DNA of 40,866 nt from a virus, in IMG/VR virus record IMGVR_UViG_3300046004_002614, positions 1 through 40,866 of that record; one strand, written 5' to 3'. The notes beneath the pieces were generated by a model. The model ran no database searches and was not told the DNA's origin. It worked only from the letters and a program-made list of their open reading frames with translations. Made by a program: the position numbers and the translations under genes. The number at the start of each line of letters is the position of its first letter. The first letter of the stretch is position 1. Shown here in pieces: positions 20,228 to 28,471 of the stretch.

Positions 20228-20910
20228 ATTTTATTCCAATCCGTTAATGGTGACAAAAATGGTACTTCACAATGTGTTGAATAACCAGGTATAGAGGAAA
20301 TTAAATTAGATCCTTGCTCCCATAAATTAATAAATTTAGTGTGATCATAACCATCGTGAGTGTGTTCGGGACTACAATATTTCATATGAATATCCCAATG
20401 TTTTTTAAAAGTACTCCATTTACCAGCATATGTGTTACAAGTTGATGGAGTAGTTCTCCAATGGATAGATGGGGTATGTAAAATTTTTGATTGTAATTGT
20501 TCATACATTGCTAAAAAATACTTATCAGGGTGATCATATAACGTAACATAATCTACACTAAAATTATCAAAAGCCTCTTTTAATATTAATTCCCAGTTAG
20601 GAATGTGCATATAATCATCTTCAACTATATATATTATATCATCATTTTGTAAATTTGAATTTTTAATTGTTTCAAGACAAAATTTAAAACTAGCAGCGTC
20701 ACTTCCACCTGTATATTCTATTATATTATCTTCATCATCAAATTTAAAATGGTGATCCACTTTATTACCATCAAGTAATATTGTTAAATCAACATCCGCA
20801 TTCTTTATTGAACGATAACACCTTTCATAAGAAAACCAATTAGGTCTCACTTCTTGTTTTCTTAGATTAGCTTTATTATAGTGTCTTAAATATACTTTTA
20901 TTTTACTCAT
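20224..20910 (-). CDS. Glycosyltransferase-like protein (228 aa)
   Basis: A GT-A-like pattern is visible: I-T-L-type strand with L-T-I-L-L-D-G-N near 47, S-D-A-A-S-F-K-F-C-L near 70, and I-Y-I-V-E-D-D-Y-M-H near 92, where E-D-D is the probable DxD metal site. H-W-R-T-T-P-S-T near 147 is like the acceptor-side motif of related enzymes. Overlaps the next gene in the operon by 4 nt. Family is not certain, and the enzyme role is inferred from the E-D-D motif and context. Confidence 0.7.
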   Translation of the reverse strand: MSKIKVYLRHYNKANLRKQEVRPNWFSYERCYRSIKNADVDLTILLDGNKVDHHFKFDDEDNIIEYTGGSDAASFKFCLETIKNSNLQNDDIIYIVEDDYMHIPNWELILKEAFDNFSVDYVTLYDHPDKYFLAMYEQLQSKILHTPSIHWRTTPSTCNTYAGKWSTFKKHWDIHMKYCSPEHTHDGYDHTKFINLWEQGSNLISSIPGYSTHCEVPFLSPLTDWNKI

Positions 20911-21574
20911 GACATATCCATTTTGGGTTAATTAATGTTTTAATTGGTGATAAATCTTTATCTAGTGGTTTTCTAGGATATAAATGTAATTGAGTATTTT
21001 CTAAATTCAAAGTCTCAATTACAAAAAATAAGGCTGTAGAAACAGTATGTATTTCTTCTGCTTGTTCCAAAACACCACACCAGTCTAATAATGTAAAACC
21101 ACTAATATATTCTTGATAGACAATTTTTAAATTTGTTTGTAATTTAATATCTACTTTATAATTATACTCAGGTCCAGCGAAATTATTATTAATAAATATA
21201 AATTTATCCGTTGAAGATATATTTAGATGTTGTTTTAATTTATTTTCTTTTTCTTGATTTCTATTAAATGATAATGTCCTCCATAATTCAGGATCTACAT
21301 TTAACATATTGTATTTAGCTTGCATACAATCTTCTGCTTGAGGAATGATTGAATGAGCATGTTGGAAAGGAACCTCAGTATAATTTGTATAATCTGTTAT
21401 TTTATATTCTGATTGTTTTATGAATGTGAGATTATCTATTTTAATATATTCTTTTATCCAATAATAATGATCTACTATAGGCCATATGGCTTCCTCAATA
21501 TCTAAACGAGAAACTAATGGTTGAAGGAATAATATATCTCCAATACCAAAAGGTTGATTAATTATTACTTTCAT
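20903..21574 (-). CDS. GT9/GT-B-like glycosyltransferase, probable (223 aa)
   Basis: From the ATG at 21574 (ATGA overlap with the upstream gene) the product begins M-K-V-I-I-N-Q-P-F-G-I-G-D-I-L-F-L-Q-P-L, the nucleotide-sugar-binding start seen in ADP-heptose-type GT9 enzymes. E-I-H-T-V-S-T-A-L-F-F-V-I-E-T-L near 170 resembles the second Rossmann domain. At 223 aa it is shorter than a full GT-B enzyme, so it may be a reduced form. Acts within the island. Confidence 0.65.
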   Translation of the reverse strand: MKVIINQPFGIGDILFLQPLVSRLDIEEAIWPIVDHYYWIKEYIKIDNLTFIKQSEYKITDYTNYTEVPFQHAHSIIPQAEDCMQAKYNMLNVDPELWRTLSFNRNQEKENKLKQHLNISSTDKFIFINNNFAGPEYNYKVDIKLQTNLKIVYQEYISGFTLLDWCGVLEQAEEIHTVSTALFFVIETLNLENTQLHLYPRKPLDKDLSPIKTLINPKWICHE

Positions 21575-22323
21575 GAACAAATTTTTTCTAGGTAGGGTTT
21601 AACATCATCATTAAATTGATTAAAATCTAATTTAATAGGCATTGTACCTCCAGCTTGATGTAATACTTTTACTGTTTTATTATTTAGTTTTAATTTACCA
21701 TTTTCAACATATATTTGTTTCCATGAGTCCCAATGGTTTGTCTCACCCCAAACATTTGATAAACCGTAATATAAATCAGTACCAAAATCATCTATTATAT
21801 GTGAATTATATTTTTCTGAGTGGAATAACATATTTAATGTATCATTTTCTCCAAAAGGTAGATGGTCTGATAATTCAAAATTTAGGTTAATCCAATCTTC
21901 ATAAAATTCTTTATTAGATACAGCTACTAATCCAGCATTTATATATTTAGTATAATGAACATCTTTACAACTTATTGGATTATCTTTCCCTGCTTTATGA
22001 TAATCATTAGTATTTCTAACACCAATAACATCATACTTTGAAACATTTTCTAATAATTCATCAATCCTATCAACTAACATAGAATCAGCATCCATATGAA
22101 TAATTGTTTTATAATGATCAGTTAACATATAGGATACTATTGGGTGAATATTATTCCAATTAATTCTTGGATCCTCATCCATAATTTTATTTAAGGTTTC
22201 ATCTCCAAATACTATTAAATCTAATTCAGGGTGGAAAAATTGGATGGATTTTACTAATTTATGAGCTCCAATACTATCATATAAATGATCGGAAACATGA
22301 GTGCAAATAACTATATCTTTCAT
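21571..22323 (-). CDS. GT8-like glycosyltransferase (250 aa)
   Basis: The sequence shows an N-terminal D-I-V-I-C-T-H-V strand, then K-T-I-I-H-M-D-A-D-S-M-L near 72-83 with the D-A-D metal site of GT8-type enzymes, and Y-I-N-A-G-L-V-A-V-S near 125, the typical N-A-G motif. A late L-H-Q-A-G-G fits the family's C-terminal His-Gly. Probably transfers a hexose. Follows the 198-aa gene by 12 nt. Confidence 0.8.
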   Translation of the reverse strand: MKDIVICTHVSDHLYDSIGAHKLVKSIQFFHPELDLIVFGDETLNKIMDEDPRINWNNIHPIVSYMLTDHYKTIIHMDADSMLVDRIDELLENVSKYDVIGVRNTNDYHKAGKDNPISCKDVHYTKYINAGLVAVSNKEFYEDWINLNFELSDHLPFGENDTLNMLFHSEKYNSHIIDDFGTDLYYGLSNVWGETNHWDSWKQIYVENGKLKLNNKTVKVLHQAGGTMPIKLDFNQFNDDVKPYLEKICS

Positions 22324-22335
22324 ATGTAATAAAAT

Positions 22336-22932
22336 TTACGGTGTAATTAAAATAAAACCTTGTTCTGTATAATACTCAGTTATAGTCCTATCAGGAAAAA
22401 ATTGGTATATAAAACTCTCATCTCCTAATTTATAGAGTAACCGATCTTCCCAATTACCCCCCTCATATGGACCATCCTTATAAATTCTTAAATCATCTAA
22501 TATAATAACATCATTGAAGTTTGATCTATATTTCATTATTAATTCAAGTTCATCTTTTAGAGGTATGGCTTGATTCTTATAAAAGTCAATTGATTCTTGA
22601 TAGGTCATCTTTTTAAAATCAGCAAAAGGAAAATGTGCATCTAAGAAAAACAAAACATTATCTTTATCTATTAACTCATTTTGTAATATTTTATTTAAAA
22701 AATCAAATGAATTGTTACAACTATAGGTAACTCTATCCATACATCCTAATCGATTAGAGGCTTGGATTAACATATCAGGGTCTATATCAACTGTATATAT
22801 ATTGTTTAATGAGTTGATATTTAGTGCTACTTGTAGACTATTACCCTCTCCTGTACCTGTTTCTACATATGTTTCTATACTATAGAAATCACATAATTGT
22901 TTTAAATTAATTTTATTTAAAGGATTTCCCAT
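22336..22932 (-). CDS. SAM-dependent methyltransferase-like protein (198 aa)
   Basis: Class I features: Y-V-E-T-G-T-G-E-G-N-S-L near 18-29 (motif I), Y-T-V-D-I-D-P-D near 47 (motif II acidic residue) and N-V-L-F-F-L-D-A-H near 93 (motif IV). The layout resembles the O-methyltransferases found next to phage and capsule glycosyltransferases. Likely modifies the island's sugar. Adjacent to the split transketolase C-half. Confidence 0.72.
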   Translation of the reverse strand: MGNPLNKINLKQLCDFYSIETYVETGTGEGNSLQVALNINSLNNIYTVDIDPDMLIQASNRLGCMDRVTYSCNNSFDFLNKILQNELIDKDNVLFFLDAHFPFADFKKMTYQESIDFYKNQAIPLKDELELIMKYRSNFNDVIILDDLRIYKDGPYEGGNWEDRLLYKLGDESFIYQFFPDRTITEYYTEQGFILITP

Positions 22933-22935
22933 AAT

Positions 22936-23412
22936 TTATCGTTTTAAGTTTAAATAACAAGGTTCAGTACAATTAAATACTTCATCTAATATTTGATTAA
23001 TATTATCCATTTCAGGCCAGTATGATTTAATATTTTTAAAAGAATTTAACATCACATCTTCATCTTCCTCAGCCCAATGACTAAAACCATCATGAGAATA
23101 ATCTTTATCTCTTCCGGATCCAATTAGTTTTATGTTAAGTTGTTCTTTATTAACATAGTTTCTAATTAATTCAAATGGTCTATATATCAAAAATGGAGTA
23201 ATAGAATATGCTATAGGTTTTTTTCCTTCATAAGCAGCTCCAACACATAATCCAATCATTAGTTGTTCTGAAGCCCCACAGTTGATAAAATTATTAGGGT
23301 GGTTGGTTTTAATGCTATCAAACATACCATAACCCAAATCTGCTGTAATTAATAAAATAGAAGGATCTTGTTCTATTTTATTTTCTAAATATTTTGCGAA
23401 TGTTCTTCTCAT
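22936..23412 (-). CDS. Transketolase pyrimidine-binding half (158 aa)
   Basis: Residues 1-158 match the second (Pyr) domain of transketolase: M-R-R-T-F-A-K-Y-L start, L-L-I-T-A-D-L-G near 20, and N-C-G-A-S-E-Q near 44-50, where Glu49 is the expected ThDP-activating glutamate. The third, C-terminal domain is missing. The partner is the 206-aa N-half encoded upstream, separated by an FkbM gene. Together they would form a minimal two-subunit ThDP enzyme moving a two-carbon ketol unit, perhaps to build an unusual sugar. It overlaps the FkbM gene by 4 nt. Confidence 0.82.
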   Translation of the reverse strand: MRRTFAKYLENKIEQDPSILLITADLGYGMFDSIKTNHPNNFINCGASEQLMIGLCVGAAYEGKKPIAYSITPFLIYRPFELIRNYVNKEQLNIKLIGSGRDKDYSHDGFSHWAEEDEDVMLNSFKNIKSYWPEMDNINQILDEVFNCTEPCYLNLKR

Positions 23413-24098
23413 TTTCTATAACAATATAATGAATCTTCATTTAAATTTTCAACTTCCCAACCTAAACTAGAGAATAATGTATTATATTTATCTCTATATT
23501 CTCTATAATGGATTCCATTAGTTGTATGGAACTCTATGAAAAATTTCTTAACATATTCTCCTAAAGTTTTGATATTTTCTTCACTCAAAAATTTTATTTC
23601 AGAACCCTCAATATCTATCTTTAAAAAATCAATAACTTTTAAATCAAACATATCTACTATATTTTTTAATGTATATGTTTGAACAATTACTTCCATTCCC
23701 CCTTTTCCACTCATTAGCGAATTTTCAGTTGTATCGTCTAATATGTAAAAACTAGTTAATTCATTTTTATCTGAAATGGCTCCTTGTACACATTCTATAT
23801 TTTTAAAATCTTTTGTAAAATGTTTTAATATGTTAAAATGTGATGGTGTAGGTTCTACTGAAATTATTTTGTCAGCATAAGAGGATAAATGTATTGATAC
23901 TAAACCTATATTTGCTCCTAAATCAACAATTACTTTATCATCTTCATTTACAAATTTTTTATAGTAATCTGAATTTGTTTGGTTTAATATTGGTACGGTG
24001 CAACATCTTGGGTTATTAAAGTGGTTCTGAAGTACTTCAGATGATATATCTAAATTTAGAACATCGTTGTTTATAAGTTTTAATTGTTTTGTTTCCAT
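23409..24098 (-). CDS. FkbM-family methyltransferase
   Basis: The 229-aa product has V-I-V-D-L-G-A-N-I-G-L at about 56-66 (SAM-binding loop), I-I-S-V-E-P-T-P near 79, and F-L-K-I-D-I-E-G-S-E near 166, the hallmark of FkbM enzymes, which mostly O-methylate sugars or polyketides. It sits between the two transketolase halves, a suggestive location for methylating the same sugar. Spaced 1 nt from the N-half and overlapping the C-half. Confidence 0.88.
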   Translation of the reverse strand: METKQLKLINNDVLNLDISSEVLQNHFNNPRCCTVPILNQTNSDYYKKFVNEDDKVIVDLGANIGLVSIHLSSYADKIISVEPTPSHFNILKHFTKDFKNIECVQGAISDKNELTSFYILDDTTENSLMSGKGGMEVIVQTYTLKNIVDMFDLKVIDFLKIDIEGSEIKFLSEENIKTLGEYVKKFFIEFHTTNGIHYREYRDKYNTLFSSLGWEVENLNEDSLYCYRK

Positions 24099-24099
24099 A

Positions 24100-24720
24100 T
24101 TATTTAATTATAGTATTAAGGTTAGCTACTTCATAATGAGCGGCTAATGGGGTTTGAGTTTCAAAAATTTCATTAACATTAGTATAATGAATATTAATTT
24201 TTAGTAAAAATGATTTTAATCTTTGAGATAATTTTTCAACATTTACTGGTTTGTAAGCAGCCCAACCATTTATATTGGCATGTATTTCAATATTTGAAAT
24301 ATCATTTTCATCTATAAATCTTAACGCTTCCCAAATACTCCCTTCTGCACATTCTCCATCAGATATTAAACAATATACTTTAATTTTTGGATTAGCTAAT
24401 GCTATTCCTGTTGCTATAGTAATACCTAATCCTAAACTACCTGTTGATACTTCAATAAAATTTCCCAAATCACGTTCAGGATGAATTCCATGAGTTTCTA
24501 ATAAATATTCAGCATCAACCCCATGAAAATGTTCTAATACGACATATAAAGCTAATCCAGCATGTCCACTTGATAATATAAATTTATCTTCAGATTTTTT
24601 ATTATTATATATTTCATAAATTATAGGTAGAGCTGTAAAGCAACTTCCCAAATGAGATAATTTATGTTTGATACTTATTTCAAGTATTCTTTTATTTAAT
24701 TTATCTATATTTTTTTTCAT
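24100..24720 (-). CDS. Transketolase ThDP-binding half (206 aa)
   Basis: The N-terminal PP domain is visible: L-S-H-L-G-S-C near 21, L-S-S-G-H-A-G near 49, G-S-L-G-L-G near 94, and the ThDP motif S-D-G-E at 120-123 with Asn at 149. At 206 aa it is shorter than the roughly 270 aa of usual split transketolase N-subunits. It needs the 158-aa C-half for the active site. Overlaps the epimerase gene by 20 nt. Confidence 0.85.
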   Translation of the reverse strand: MKKNIDKLNKRILEISIKHKLSHLGSCFTALPIIYEIYNNKKSEDKFILSSGHAGLALYVVLEHFHGVDAEYLLETHGIHPERDLGNFIEVSTGSLGLGITIATGIALANPKIKVYCLISDGECAEGSIWEALRFIDENDISNIEIHANINGWAAYKPVNVEKLSQRLKSFLLKINIHYTNVNEIFETQTPLAAHYEVANLNTIIK

Positions 24721-25534
24721 AAATTTCTTTTAAACCAGTTTCTAAGTTATATTTTGGATTGAATTTATATTTTGATTTAGCATAAGTTATATCAGCTACC
24801 CAATTTAAACCATCGTATTTATTAAATATATTATCTATTTTTTCATATTTCAAATTTAAATTAAATATTTTTTTTATAATATGAAAAACTTCTAAATTTG
24901 AATATTGAACTCCACCCCCAAAATGAACTATATCTCCCAACATAATTTCTTTTTCGGAATAAAGTACTGAAAATATACCATCAATAAAATCATCTATATG
25001 GATAAAATCATGTACCCCTAAACTTATTTTAGATATATTATTATTTTTAAAATTTCTAAATAAAGTAGGTATTAATCTATTACTAGGTTCATTTATTCCA
25101 TATACACTAAATGGTCTAACTATAGCTATAGGTTTATTATATTCTCTAGCAAATCCTTGACATAATAATGAGCTGGCTCCTTTTGTCCCCTCATACATTG
25201 TTCTAGGTTTTAATGATTCTTTTTCAGACATAGGTATATTAGTTTCCCCATATTCAGAAGATGATCCTAAACTAACAAAAGCTTTATAATTAATATCCTT
25301 TGTAACATTTAAAAGCCAATTAGTCATTAATATGTTTGATTCAAATGTTTTTGAAGGATCTTTAATTTCAGCTGCACAATGAATTATATAATCTGGGTTG
25401 AAATTTTTGATATGATTAGATAATTCTAAAGAAGTTTGCCAATTTCTTCCTATTAGAAGTATGGTCTCACCAGATAATCTTTCTATTAAAGATTTCCCAA
25501 TAAATCCAGTACCTCCAGTTATTAAATATTTCAT
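24701..25534 (-). CDS. NAD-dependent sugar epimerase/dehydratase
   Basis: The 277-aa extended-SDR protein has G-G-T-G-F-I-G at 7-13 for NAD binding, a catalytic Ser near 91 in S-L-G-S-S-S-E-Y-G, and Y-x-x-x-K at 114-118 (Y-E-G-T-K). R-P-F-S-V-Y-G near 140 is the family motif. It probably converts a nucleotide-sugar feeding the island's transferases. Overlaps its neighbours on both sides, so tightly cotranscribed. Confidence 0.9.
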   Translation of the reverse strand: MKYLITGGTGFIGKSLIERLSGETILLIGRNWQTSLELSNHIKNFNPDYIIHCAAEIKDPSKTFESNILMTNWLLNVTKDINYKAFVSLGSSSEYGETNIPMSEKESLKPRTMYEGTKGASSLLCQGFAREYNKPIAIVRPFSVYGINEPSNRLIPTLFRNFKNNNISKISLGVHDFIHIDDFIDGIFSVLYSEKEIMLGDIVHFGGGVQYSNLEVFHIIKKIFNLNLKYEKIDNIFNKYDGLNWVADITYAKSKYKFNPKYNLETGLKEIYEKKYR

Positions 25535-26022
25535 TTTTTCTCTCCCATTACCATAAATGCATTATTTAGATCTACTCCTGATTTGAAAATATTAATATAT
25601 CCTCTGTCTTCCATGTAATCAGCAATTATTTCAGATGTAAAAATATTTAAGTGTTTTCTATTATTCCAAGGTCTCCAATATGCTTGTGAGTAATCTGGGA
25701 GGTAGAGAAATAATGTACCTCCTTTTTTAAGTTTGGAAGTCCAATAATCTAATACTTCCACCCAATCATATACATGTTCTAAACAATGTGAACTAAATAT
25801 ATAGTCTAACTTTTCATATGGAAAATCTAATGCTGTATATCCATTAAGATCAGGGTCAACTGTTTGAGCTCCGGGGAATGCCCAGTCTTCTTTCATACAA
25901 CCTACATCAACACCAAATCCTTTACATACATGTTTAGCAAATGGGATTGCAAATTGAGCAGCATATCCTTCTTCTTGGAATTTAGGATACACATTTGATT
26001 TATATTCTATTGTTTTTATCAT
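25531..26022 (-). CDS. Class I methyltransferase (163 aa)
   Basis: The short product has F-G-V-D-V-G-C near 36-42 (motif I), a D-P-D-L near 57, and I-F-S-S-H-C-L-E-H-V near 75-84, typical of Methyltransf_11-type enzymes. The C-terminal strands end in F-M-V-M-G-E-K-K. Likely acts on a sugar or small molecule. Coupled by ATGA overlaps to both flanking genes. Confidence 0.8.
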   Translation of the reverse strand: MIKTIEYKSNVYPKFQEEGYAAQFAIPFAKHVCKGFGVDVGCMKEDWAFPGAQTVDPDLNGYTALDFPYEKLDYIFSSHCLEHVYDWVEVLDYWTSKLKKGGTLFLYLPDYSQAYWRPWNNRKHLNIFTSEIIADYMEDRGYINIFKSGVDLNNAFMVMGEKK

Positions 26023-26672
26023 ATGTTTTCGTAAAATTTATTTTGTTTTTCTTGTCTTGTTATTTCTTTTGGATGATATAAACTCCAAACCTCTTCTGCT
26101 GGTAGTGGGGAGAATGTTTTAGTACCCTTAATTCGCTCATGTACTTTACCTTCCCATCTAATTTCAGGAATATTTTTGTAAATACGTGTTTGATAATCAG
26201 GAAAATTAACCCATCCTTTATCACTTACATTCCATCCCCATTTAGCAATATGTTCAGGTGTAAGACCTTCTACTGTATTTACTCTAGGAACTAAGAACAT
26301 ATCCACTTCTGGATTTTGTTCTAACATTAATGGTAAAAGTTTAACTAAATCGATGTGAGGTATTTCATCAGCATCTATAGAGAATATATAATCTCCTGTT
26401 GCTTGCTTAAATAATTCATTTTTAAACGTAGCAAAATCATTGTTTAATGGAAATTGATAACATTTACTGTTTGTAATAGCATCTATTAATTCCTCTTTAT
26501 GATTAAAACCAGTAAATAAATTACAAACTTCATGTACTTCATTTGTGGTGTTAACACTATCTAACTGAATTATTACCTCGTCTTCTTTACGAATATTTAA
26601 TTTTAAGAAACGAAGTAATTTTTCAAGTTCAATATGTTCATTACAAGCAGTAATACAATAAGATATTTTCAT
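26019..26672 (-). CDS. Family 2 glycosyltransferase, first gene of the island operon
   Basis: The 217-aa product shows I-S-Y-C-I-T-A-C-N-E at the start, E-V-I-I-Q-L-D near 32, and Y-I-F-S-I-D-A-D-E-I-P near 94-104 with the D-A-D metal site, typical of GT2. W-E-G-K-V-H-E-R near 173 resembles the C-terminal motif of SunS- or WaaE-like members. The ATG is 4 nt after the -7 element at 26677, so a leaderless transcript is predicted for the whole operon that follows. Confidence 0.87.
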   Translation of the reverse strand: MKISYCITACNEHIELEKLLRFLKLNIRKEDEVIIQLDSVNTTNEVHEVCNLFTGFNHKEELIDAITNSKCYQFPLNNDFATFKNELFKQATGDYIFSIDADEIPHIDLVKLLPLMLEQNPEVDMFLVPRVNTVEGLTPEHIAKWGWNVSDKGWVNFPDYQTRIYKNIPEIRWEGKVHERIKGTKTFSPLPAEEVWSLYHPKEITRQEKQNKFYENI

Positions 26673-26676
26673 ACTG

Positions 26677-26708
26677 TAAATATAAAAAATTAATTTTTAT
26701 AATCCAAA
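26677..26708 (-). promoter_or_regulatory. Promoter of the glycan island
   Basis: TTTGGATTAT (TTTG at 26708-26705), 20 nt, TATATTTA (26684-26677), minus strand. It separates the 152-aa zinc protein gene from the GT2 gene and probably drives the nine overlapping or adjacent genes to 19469. Confidence 0.75.
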
Positions 26709-27167
26709 TTATTCTGGAATGACTCCTATAAATGAAAGAGCATCCATAAATTCATTTTGCTCAAATGATTTCATTGTAGTCATGTCCATTCTCCATTCAT
26801 AAAATTTACCTGGTTTGCCTTTAATTGGGTATTTTGTTTTTTCTGCTTCAGTTACTTCTATTGCTTTAACAGCTGCCCATTTAGCATTTTCTTTGTTTGT
26901 ACCGTTGTAAAACACCATTCCGTTTTGAGGTAGGTTTACTGTTGTAGGCATCCAAATTAAGCCATTTACATCTGTAGATATTACATCTTTGTAGATTTCA
27001 GGTAATACTTCTAGTTGTTCTTCATAGAATTTTTCTCCTTCTTTCATTAATGAATTGGTTGTAAATCCACATCCAAAACAAGAATATGTTTTAACTGTTG
27101 GAGCTGATTCTACTTCGTAGCAAGCATCTGATCCACAGTGCTTACAAATTATTAAATTGTCTTCCAT
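26709..27167 (-). CDS. Zinc-ribbon protein, 152 aa
   Basis: The N-terminus has a four-cysteine zinc ribbon: C-K-H-C near 8-11 and C-F-G-C near 30-33. The rest is alpha/beta with W-M-P-T-T-V-N-L-P-Q-N-G-M-V-F and W-R-M-D-M-T-T-M-K near the end. The cysteine pattern suits a nucleic-acid or protein-binding domain. It lies directly after a GT4 gene and ends at the island promoter. Function unknown. Confidence 0.72.
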   Translation of the reverse strand: MEDNLIICKHCGSDACYEVESAPTVKTYSCFGCGFTTNSLMKEGEKFYEEQLEVLPEIYKDVISTDVNGLIWMPTTVNLPQNGMVFYNGTNKENAKWAAVKAIEVTEAEKTKYPIKGKPGKFYEWRMDMTTMKSFEQNEFMDALSFIGVIPE

Positions 27168-27168
27168 T

Positions 27169-28470
27169 TTATATTTTAGTTAATTTTGGTAATTCTATTT
27201 TTTTAAGTGTTGGTAGTTTTAAAGCTACTTGTTTTGGAAATTCAGGAATACGTTTTAAATGTTCAGCTAATCTTTCAGTCATTTTTTCAAATGAAAAATT
27301 AGTTTTAGAATAGAATCCTTGACGTTTAGCTCCATCCGTATAGTCTTTGTAGTTTTCAAACACATCTTTTAAATAAAATCCTACTCTGCTATTATCTGGA
27401 GTAAACCATTGTGATTCTTTCATCAACATATTATTAGCAGCACTCGGATGAACGTTAGTTAATGTACCACCTATTAATGATGTAAACTCTTGATTTAAAA
27501 AATCAACATGTCCACTCCAATTAGTTGTAATTAATGGCTTTTTACTTTGAGTAAACTCAAGTAATGGACGTCCAAAACCTTCACCTTTAGTTAACGAGAA
27601 CATCGCTTTTATTTTTGGGTGGTTGTATATTTCGTTTATTTCAGCGTCTGTAAATTCACCATTAAGTAAGTAGATATTTGGTAAGTCAGTTGAATTAATC
27701 GATGTTTTAATTTGATTAATGCGTTTTAGTACTTCATCTCTATCCATATAAGATGGACTTACTATTGATGTTTTTAAGATAAGTGCTGGTCTATTCTTTT
27801 TGTTTTTAAATGTTTCTAAAAATGCTTTAATTAACAAACCTACATTTTTTCTATCTTCACCTATATCTCCTGGTAGCCAGTGTCCTACAAATAAATAGCA
27901 GAATTCTTCTTTGATTGTATTTAAATCACCAATTTCTTTATTTGGTGTATCTAAGTATTTGTAGATGTTTGTATCAATTCCTTCAAACAATACTTCAATT
28001 GGAGTAGTTATTTCAATAGTTCCCTCAGGTTGTTTCGTTTGGTTATTCATTCTTTGATATTTAGAATCAATAAATGCTTTTTTAGAGTGTTCAGATGAAA
28101 CTAATACTAAATTCATTCTATTTACTCCTTCAACCCAATCACTAGGTACAATTGTTGTTTCTAATCCTGCAGTAATACCGATATTGTATTTTCCTACTTT
28201 TTGGAATTCTTGAGGTATAGTAATCCAAATAAAAATATCTGGTTGGTATGGTAGTTTTGGTGTTAGTATAAAACGTTCCTCTAAAAATTTCCATTCAGGA
28301 TTTTCTTCAATAAAACCTGTTGGGGTATTTCCCCATGCGCATGGAATAATTTTAATATCCCATTCATCTTTCTTTAAATCGATAATTGATTTAACTGTAT
28401 CTCTTGATCTTGAACCATAACCACTTAAAGTGTCTACGGGTGCATATATTACACAACTTGTTTTGTTCAT
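27169..28470 (-). CDS. GT4-type glycosyltransferase (433 aa)
   Basis: A two-domain GT-B enzyme. The second domain has G-E-G-F-G-R-P-L-L-E near residues 295-304, the E-x7-E site that binds the donor's phosphates, and I-T-T-N-W-S-G-H shortly after. The first domain holds I-Y-A-P-V-D-T-L-S-G-Y-G-S-R-S with the Gly-rich start of GT4 enzymes. It follows the other GT4 by 1 nt, so both probably act on the same product. Confidence 0.88.
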   Translation of the reverse strand: MNKTSCVIYAPVDTLSGYGSRSRDTVKSIIDLKKDEWDIKIIPCAWGNTPTGFIEENPEWKFLEERFILTPKLPYQPDIFIWITIPQEFQKVGKYNIGITAGLETTIVPSDWVEGVNRMNLVLVSSEHSKKAFIDSKYQRMNNQTKQPEGTIEITTPIEVLFEGIDTNIYKYLDTPNKEIGDLNTIKEEFCYLFVGHWLPGDIGEDRKNVGLLIKAFLETFKNKKNRPALILKTSIVSPSYMDRDEVLKRINQIKTSINSTDLPNIYLLNGEFTDAEINEIYNHPKIKAMFSLTKGEGFGRPLLEFTQSKKPLITTNWSGHVDFLNQEFTSLIGGTLTNVHPSAANNMLMKESQWFTPDNSRVGFYLKDVFENYKDYTDGAKRQGFYSKTNFSFEKMTERLAEHLKRIPEFPKQVALKLPTLKKIELPKLTKI

Positions 28471-28471
28471 T

